Shown in pieces: positions 32,988 through 37,537 of a stretch of 37,537 nucleotides of DNA (the first letter of the stretch is position 1; each line of letters begins with the position of its first letter). The notes beneath the pieces are model-generated. The model saw only the letters and a program-made list of their open reading frames with translations, made no database searches and was not told the origin of the DNA. The translations under genes and the position numbers were made by a program. The stretch is taken from NCBI RefSeq assembly GCF_000423445.1, contig NZ_AUHZ01000021.1, positions 1-37,537 of the forward strand, written 5' to 3'. The DNA is from Acidipropionibacterium thoenii DSM 20276. Its GTDB lineage: Bacteria > Actinomycetota > Actinomycetes > Propionibacteriales > Propionibacteriaceae.

Positions 32988-34223
32988 ATGACCCCACCAC
33001 GGACCCCTCACGCCCGCCGACCGCGCATCAGGATCAGCAGCCTGTGGACTCTCCCCAAAGAGCACATGCCGGCTCTCGTCGTGGCGCTCATCGTGGCCGT
33101 CGTCGGTCCGCTGTTCGTGGCCTCCTACAGCCTGGGGATGGGCGATCCCAACCCGCGCAATGTGCCGATCGGAGTGGTGGGGGACTCGATGGATGCCACC
33201 GCGATCTCGCGCACCCTCGACGACACCGGCGAGCAGATGTTCGAGGTCAGCGAGTACCCGAACCTGCCGGTGGCCAGGGAGGCGATGGAGCACCAGCGGA
33301 TCTTCGCCATCATCGATCCCGCCGCCAAGCCGCCGACGATGTGGATCTCCAGCGCATCGGGGGCCTCGGTGGCCCAGCTGCTGTCCCAGCACCAGTCCTC
33401 GCTGAGCGCGGTGGTCGGCAATGATCTCCAGATCGTCGACGCCCACCCGTTGGCGCCCCATGATCCGAACGGCCTGGTGCTGTTCTACCTGGCTCTGGGC
33501 GGCACCATTCTCGGTTTCGTCGGCGCCATCCAGACCCGGCTCAACGCCAACAAGATGACCCTGGCCGCCGATTTCGGGTGGGACGCCGTCAGGTCCCTGA
33601 TGGTCGCCCTGACGATGACCCTGGTGATCGGCCCGGTGCTCGGCCTGGAGGTCCTGCCGGTGCTGCCGGTCTGGCTGATCCTGGCGGCCACGATGTTCAT
33701 CGCCGGAGCGGTCTACAGCTTCTGGCGGGTCACCATCGGCGGCAGGTGGGCGCTGCTGCCGACCTGGGTCACCTTCGTCATCATCGCCAACCCGTCCTCG
33801 GGCGGTGCGGTCGCCCCCGAACTGCTGCCACCGTTCTACGAGTTCATGGGACGGTGGCTGCCCACCGGTGCGACGGTGCGGGCGATCCGCGACGTCACCT
33901 ACTTCCCGGACGCCGTGCACGCCGAGCCCTTCCTGGTGCTGGGAGCCTGGATGGTCGGCTCGTCGATCCTGTTCGGGGTGGTCCGGGTGATGCGCCACGG
34001 CTCCGGGGTGATCGCCCCGAGGACCGCGGCGGTGCCGCCGGTCGCCCCGCCTCCGGCTCAACCGGAGCAGGCCGCAGCTGCGCAACAGGATGCGGTGGTG
34101 CCCCGGCCCGGCCAGGTGGGGTCGGCCGACAGCGGTGACGATCAGTCCGCCTCTGGGGCCACCGAGGCTCCTGGCAGCGGTGAGGATCAGTCCACCTCGG
34201 GGGCCACCGAGCCCCCGCGCTGA
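32988..34223 (+). CDS. YhgE/Pip- or ABC-2-like multi-pass membrane protein
   Basis: This 411-residue protein has a first membrane helix near 28-50 (MPALVVALIVAVVGPLFVASYS) and an outside region of about 110 residues (NVPIGVVGDSMDATAISRTL...FAIIDPAAKPPTMW). Five further helices lie at about 165-345. The arrangement, with a GVV.D and FAIIDP-style external domain, is that of YhgE/Pip and ABC-2-type permeases such as DUF3533 proteins. The C-terminal 65 residues are a Pro/Ala/Gln-rich tail ending in near repeats (SGDDQSASGATE, SGEDQSTSGATE). No ATPase gene is adjacent. An AGGAGAG site precedes the ATG. Confidence 0.7.
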   Translation: MTPPRTPHARRPRIRISSLWTLPKEHMPALVVALIVAVVGPLFVASYSLGMGDPNPRNVPIGVVGDSMDATAISRTLDDTGEQMFEVSEYPNLPVAREAMEHQRIFAIIDPAAKPPTMWISSASGASVAQLLSQHQSSLSAVVGNDLQIVDAHPLAPHDPNGLVLFYLALGGTILGFVGAIQTRLNANKMTLAADFGWDAVRSLMVALTMTLVIGPVLGLEVLPVLPVWLILAATMFIAGAVYSFWRVTIGGRWALLPTWVTFVIIANPSSGGAVAPELLPPFYEFMGRWLPTGATVRAIRDVTYFPDAVHAEPFLVLGAWMVGSSILFGVVRVMRHGSGVIAPRTAAVPPVAPPPAQPEQAAAAQQDAVVPRPGQVGSADSGDDQSASGATEAPGSGEDQSTSGATEPPR

Positions 34224-34648
34224 CGCCTGGTCACCACCAGGGCCTGGACCGAGAGCACCAGCACCGCCAGCACCGCCAGCATGAAGGCGTTGGGGGTGAT
34301 CCAGGCCGCGGCGGAGTGCAGCGGATCGTCGAAGATGGCCTCTCCCAGATGGAATCCGCCCTCCTTGATGAGGGCGGCGGCCTCACCGGCGTTGCCGATC
34401 AGGAAGAGCACCTGCACCACGAACAGGATCGTGCAGGTGACGCCGATCGCGCGCGACGGCCGCGGACCTCCAGGGGCGACAGTCCTGCGCAGCCCTGCCA
34501 CCAGCCACAGCGAGATCGCCCCGAGGGCGATCATCAGGATGTGCAGGACCAAGTGGTCCACCACACCGCCATCGGGGCCGCCGATCACGATCATCCCGAT
34601 GAACGGTGCGATGATCGTCAGCCACAGTCCTGCCACGTACCTGCCCAT
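34187..34648 (-). CDS. Small four-helix membrane protein of unknown function
   Basis: This 153-residue protein starts MGRYVAGLWLTIIAPFIGM and has four hydrophobic helices: residues about 5-25, 32-52, 73-95 and 115-140. I do not recognise the family. Its 3' end overlaps the 3' end of the convergent YhgE-like gene by 37 bases, so one transcript is antisense to the other there. The ATG at 34648 is chosen because the extension to 34705 is charged and precedes a clean first membrane helix. Confidence 0.68.
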   Translation of the reverse strand: MGRYVAGLWLTIIAPFIGMIVIGGPDGGVVDHLVLHILMIALGAISLWLVAGLRRTVAPGGPRPSRAIGVTCTILFVVQVLFLIGNAGEAAALIKEGGFHLGEAIFDDPLHSAAAWITPNAFMLAVLAVLVLSVQALVVTRRQRGGSVAPEVD

Positions 34649-34790
34649 GAACCCGACCTCTCTCGAGCCCCTGCGTCGCTGTGTGACGTCAGGGTGATGG
34701 CGCACTGTATGGCGGCGAAGGGTCAGATCGAGGGGCCCGATCCGGTCGGGCCCGGACGCGGGTGGGATGAGCCTCGACCCGGCCCGTGCG

Positions 34791-34822
34791 TGAATAGAAA
34801 GGATGATGATACTTTTTATTCA
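34791..34822. promoter_or_regulatory. Palindromic operator over the start of the regulator gene
   Basis: TGAATAGAAA (34791-34800) and TTTTTATTCA (34813-34822) form an inverted repeat matching at nine of ten positions, with a 12-base spacer. The right arm ends on the A of the start codon. A -10-like GATACT (34808-34813) lies inside and no ribosome site fits, which suggests a leaderless, self-regulated transcript. Confidence 0.6.
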
Positions 34823-35682
34823 TGGGAGTCGGGAGTCAGCGAGAGAGCCGATCGGCGGACACGGTCGACTCCGGTCTGGCCGGCCCCGCCGCCACTGGCG
34901 CAACCGGCTCACCCTCCGCGGCTGCGGAGCGCGTGCTGGCCGCGATGCGCGAGGCCCCGGGTCCGGTCACCGCTCAGCAGATCGGCGAGGTGCTCGGCCT
35001 GCACCCGACCACCGTTCGCTTCCACCTGGAGCGCCTGGCGGCCTGCGGACACGTCATCGGCGAGCGGCACCACGCCGGCAGCCGGGGACGTCCGGGTCTG
35101 CGCTACCGGCTCCTCCCCTCGGCCGCGGCCTCCTCCGGGTCGGCCCCGCTCGCCGACGTGGAGGCGACCTGGCGTCCGATGGTCGGTGCACTGGCGACCG
35201 CTCTCGAGGCGACCGGTCGGCAGGTCGGTACCGGCGTGCTGCGGCACCAGGCCCGTGCGGCGGGTCGGCGCTGGGTCGACGAGCTGTGGGCCGAGCATCC
35301 CGTCGGCATGGTCCCGCTGTTCGCCAGGCTCGGCTTCTCACCGGAACTGTCGGGGGAGGGGGTGCGGTTGCGCAGCTGCCCGTTCCTGGCCTCCGCGCGC
35401 GGCCACCGGGAGGCGATCTGCGAGATCCACTGCGGGCTGGCCCAGCGCCTCGCCGAGCGGGAGGGGCTGATCAGCGGGCAGGACGACGGGACCGGCGTCT
35501 GGCTCCATCCCTTCGCCGAGCCGAACGCCTGCCGGCTCGAGATCGTCGCGTCCTCGCCGATGCCGGCCAGCCGGGGAACCGGCCCCTCCGCAGCGACGGC
35601 CCTGGCCGCCGCACCCGCCACAGCTTCATCCATCACACCCCCATCCGCACCCTGCGGAACGACACCAAAGGACGCATCATGA
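34822..35682 (+). CDS. Winged-helix regulator with a cysteine cluster (possible Fe-S or metal sensor)
   Basis: This 286-residue protein has a disordered N-terminal leader, then a winged helix at about 33-98: ERVLAAMREAPGPVTAQQIGEVLGLHPTTVRFHLERL and GRPGLRYRL. The C-terminal domain holds SCPFLASARGHREAICEIHCGL, giving Cys186, Cys200 and Cys204, with Cys237 (NACRLE) further on. This layout occurs in SufR-like and related ArsR/DeoR-type regulators that bind an iron-sulfur cluster. It is followed by DUF2249 and DUF488 genes with ATGA overlaps. A disordered Ala/Ser/Thr tail ends it. A palindrome covers its start codon. Function as an oxidative or nitrosative stress sensor is an inference. Confidence 0.78.
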   Translation: MGVGSQRESRSADTVDSGLAGPAATGATGSPSAAAERVLAAMREAPGPVTAQQIGEVLGLHPTTVRFHLERLAACGHVIGERHHAGSRGRPGLRYRLLPSAAASSGSAPLADVEATWRPMVGALATALEATGRQVGTGVLRHQARAAGRRWVDELWAEHPVGMVPLFARLGFSPELSGEGVRLRSCPFLASARGHREAICEIHCGLAQRLAEREGLISGQDDGTGVWLHPFAEPNACRLEIVASSPMPASRGTGPSAATALAAAPATASSITPPSAPCGTTPKDAS

Positions 35683-35933
35683 CCCAGCAGGACCAGACAT
35701 CCCAGCCCGCCGCCGACGAGCCGGTGCTCGAGGTGATCTCGCTGCCCAGACAGATCCGTCATGGCGCGGTGATCGGATCCTTCGAGTCGCTGGCGCCCGG
35801 CGGCACCCTGGTGATCCGGACCCCGCGCGATCCGCTGCCCCTGCTCGGGCAGCTGCGCGACCGCTTCGACGTCGGCGTGGACTACCTGCAGTCCGGACCG
35901 ACCCAGTGGCTGATCCGCCTGACCCGTCGATGA
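35679..35933 (+). CDS. DUF2249-domain protein
   Basis: This 84-residue protein has EVISLPRQIRHGAVIGSFESLAPGGTLVIRTPRDPLPLLGQL, then YLQSGPTQWLIRLTRR. It fits DUF2249, a small TusA-like fold often found near hemerythrin, nitric-oxide and denitrification genes. TusA proteins carry sulfur on a cysteine, but this one has none, so it is probably not a sulfur carrier. The ATG overlaps the regulator's stop (ATGA), and the stop overlaps the next start. The three genes form one coupled unit. Confidence 0.82.
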   Translation: MTQQDQTSQPAADEPVLEVISLPRQIRHGAVIGSFESLAPGGTLVIRTPRDPLPLLGQLRDRFDVGVDYLQSGPTQWLIRLTRR

Positions 35934-36349
35934 CCGGGGCAGGGATGACCGAGGCGAGTGGCCCCTTCGATGGTGGCCCCGGGTCGCGGCCCGTGATCCG
36001 GATCAAGCGGGTCTACGACGTACCAGTCGCGGCGGACGGCACGCGGGTCCTGGTCGACCGGTTGTGGCCCCGCGGCATGTCGCACCAGCGTGCGGGGCTC
36101 GACGAGTGGTTCAAGGAGATCGCCCCGACCCCCGAGCTGCGCACCTGGTGGAAGCACGACCCGGCGCGGATGACCGAGTTCGCCGCCCGCTACCGCCATG
36201 AGCTCGACACCCGGCCGCAGGCCCGGGAGGCCGTCGAGCGGGTACTCGAGCTGGCGGGCCAGGGCCGGGTGGTCACCCTCGTCTACGCGGCCAAGGACGA
36301 GCGGGTCAATCACGCCAGAATCCTCGCGCAGTATCTGCGAGACGCCTGA
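35930..36349 (+). CDS. DUF488-family protein (YeaO-like)
   Basis: This 139-residue protein contains IRIKRVYDVPVAADGTRVLVDRLWPRGMS, LDEWFKEIAPTPELRTWW and VVTLVYAAKDERVNHARILAQYL. These are the hallmark segments of the YeaO-like DUF488 family, whose function is unknown. The ATG at 35930 overlaps the DUF2249 stop; a GTG at 35906 in frame is possible but lies inside that gene. It is the last of the trio controlled by the cysteine regulator, which suggests a role in the same stress response. Confidence 0.85.
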   Translation: MTGAGMTEASGPFDGGPGSRPVIRIKRVYDVPVAADGTRVLVDRLWPRGMSHQRAGLDEWFKEIAPTPELRTWWKHDPARMTEFAARYRHELDTRPQAREAVERVLELAGQGRVVTLVYAAKDERVNHARILAQYLRDA

Positions 36350-36942
36350 CCCCCGCTGTTCGGCGACCGGGACTGTTGTCCCACAGTTTTATGAGACTGT
36401 CCGCTGATCGAAAATCGCATCAACGGCCCCCGGGTCCCAGCGGGTTTACCCGTGCCTCTCACTGGTCGCTCCCGCAGAGCCCGCGACATCCCCCAGACAC
36501 AAGCGCAAGCGACAATCCCAGGTGCTGGGATCAGGGTCCGGATCACAGCAGGGCTGGCGTCCCCCGTTCGGAGCTCCTGGAGAGTAATCCAACCTGATGG
36601 ACAAGACGTCTACTTAGTAATACTCTGCGAGAGGTAACGAAGGAGTTGCCGGTACTGGTGCGACAGCGCATCGGTCAGTGCTGAGTGAACCGGGCCGAGG
36701 GTGCCGTCCTGCAGATGGGCGCACCTGAGGGAAGTTCCCGGGGAACGGGAAGGGCGACGACCTCGATGTCGAGGATCCCGATCCCGCGTTGATGCCATCG
36801 GAGGGAGGCGTCGATCGGGTCGACGGCACGCGGGTGCCGAGACCACCCGCCGCACACACCGAGGTGGCAGCGCCGCGAGGGCTGAGGACAACGGAGTCGT
36901 GACAGGCGAATCGTCTGGATCGGGTAGAGAAAAAAGGTTGAC
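36350..36942. other. Decayed intergenic region before the MFS gene
   Basis: Apart from a probable gene remnant on the minus strand (36610-36857), these 593 bases hold no supported gene. The left half (36350-36610) is less GC-rich and has no consistent coding frame. The right end contains the AAAAAAGG ribosome-like site of the MFS gene. Confidence 0.5.
36610..36857 (-). pseudogene. Possible frameshifted gene remnant
   Basis: On the minus strand one frame reads RAVDPIDASLRWHQRGIGIL and continues DIEVVALPVPRELPSGA. A different frame then reads HLQDGTLGPVHSALTDALSH followed by QYRQLLRYLSQSITK and a stop at 36610. Both pieces look like normal protein and join near 36725 by a one-base shift. I cannot name the family. 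Its place, divergent from the MFS gene, would suit a regulator. It may also be chance. Confidence 0.35.
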
Positions 36943-37190
36943 GTGAGACATCAGGGGCAGGTGAAGCACAGCAATGGGCCCATCGTTGCACTGTTGCTGA
37001 TCATGTATGTGATCGTGGCGATGGGGGATAATTTCAAGGGAATCTTCGCTCCCTACTTCAAGCAGGAGTTCCACGTCGAGGACACCCAGATCGGGCTGGT
37101 GATGACTGCCAGCCTCTTCGCCTATGCGGTGTTCCAGTACATCGGCGGGAATCTGATCGGCCGGTACGGGTACAAGAAGGTTGGACTGCT
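36943..37190 (+). pseudogene. MFS transporter truncated by an IS insertion
   Basis: The GTG at 36943, five bases after AAGG, starts a protein with two membrane helices: residues about 13-32 (IVALLLIMYVIVAMGDNFKG) and 48-72 (IGLVMTASLFAYAVFQYIGG). NLIGRYGYKKVG, the signature loop between helices 2 and 3 of major facilitator transporters, follows. After about residue 82 the similarity stops and the frame runs through IS sequence to a stop at 37236. The rest of the transporter presumably lies beyond the IS element. With only two of twelve helices it cannot work as encoded here. The substrate is unknown. Confidence 0.75.
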
Positions 37191-37537
37191 TGCCGTTTCT
37201 CGGACACGCCCAAACACTTGGTTTCAGGCCACCTGACGTGATTCCCTGTACTCCGCCTCAATCTCATTAGGGGTCCGATACCCCAACGACGAGTGAAGAC
37301 GTTTCTGATTATACCTGAGCTCGATCCACCGCACAATATCCCGGACCGCCTCATCCTTGGTCCGATAGATTACCCGGTGCACCCTCTCGTTCTTCAACGT
37401 CGCATTGAACGACTCCGCCCACGCATTATCCCAGCACAGTCCCGTCCTCCCCACGGACAGTCTGATATCATAGGACTCGAGCAGCTCGGTGAATTCCTTC
37501 GACATGTACTGCGACCCATGATCCGAATGGAAAATGG
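37191..37537 (-). mobile_element. IS3-family element, end with transposase C-terminus (runs off the right edge)
   Basis: The minus-strand frame from the window edge to TGA at 37224 encodes about 104 residues of an IS3-type OrfB integrase domain: FHSDHGSQYMSKEF with the second catalytic aspartate, then CWDNAWAESFNATLKNERVH with the catalytic glutamate, and RYNQKRLHSSLGYRTPNEIE. The element's end is placed at 37191, where TGCCGTTTCTCGGACAC begins with the TG expected of IS3-family ends. The N-terminal part and the other end are outside the window. Confidence 0.85.

Noticed and set aside
34803-35933. Plus-strand open frame overlapping the regulator and DUF2249 genes
   Set aside because: It only becomes protein-like where it enters the DUF2249 frame; the upstream part is Arg/Pro-rich shadow and the regulator frame has clear domains.
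1-37537. CRISPR arrays, tRNA or rRNA genes
   Set aside because: No regularly spaced short repeats and no tRNA-like or rRNA sequence were seen on either strand.

Overview
The window comes from a high-GC actinobacterium with strongly GC-biased third codon positions. The gene content (a complete granadaene-type pigment cluster beside ordinary actinobacterial genes) points to Propionibacteriaceae, most likely a pigmented Acidipropionibacterium (jensenii/thoenii/virtanenii group). The species assignment is an inference from gene content; no marker gene is present.

Left edge (1-643): the 5' part of an ISL3-family transposase and its inverted-repeat end. It abuts the promoter of the main locus.

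Pigment/haemolysin locus (734-12514, + strand): eleven tightly packed, mostly translationally coupled genes that match the cyl operon of Streptococcus agalactiae one for one except cylX. In order they are cylA and cylB (ABC exporter), cylD (malonyl transacylase), cylG (ketoreductase), acpC (acyl carrier protein), cylZ (dehydratase), cylE (GNAT N-acyltransferase with a large unknown C-terminal region), cylJ (glycosyltransferase), cylF (GcvT/YgfZ-like), cylI (ketosynthase fused to a chain-length factor) and cylK (phosphopantetheinyl transferase). CylK would activate AcpC. CylD, CylI, CylG and CylZ would build the polyene by iterative type II chemistry. CylE and CylJ would attach the ornithine and rhamnose ends, and CylAB would export the product. 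An inverted repeat overlaps the predicted -10 box in front of cylA.

Middle (12515-26875): a palindrome-rich spacer, then on the - strand proC with a VOC protein that lacks a normal start codon. A four-carbon acid-sugar catabolic operon follows (cyclase with an amber stop, GntR regulator, DUF1537 kinase, LtnD-like dehydrogenase, GntP permease), with two copies of a likely operator. Next come an orphan ABC ATPase, a PfkB sugar kinase, alanine dehydrogenase, a small unknown protein, a divergent VOC/AraC pair and a D-2-hydroxyacid dehydrogenase.

Right part (26876-37537): hsp20 with a HAIR-like site and a terminator, several small genes (CxxC protein, ynfA, csbD), a GNAT, a DnaQ-type exonuclease, a GTPase, a 3-hydroxyisobutyrate-dehydrogenase-like enzyme, a YhgE-like membrane protein and a small membrane protein. 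A coupled trio follows (cysteine-containing winged-helix regulator, DUF2249, DUF488) with a palindromic operator on its start codon. The window ends in decayed sequence and an MFS gene cut by an IS3-family element.

Three copies of a 76-bp long-armed palindrome, with compensating changes between arms, are scattered in intergenic spaces at 12.6, 22.7 and 31.9 kb.
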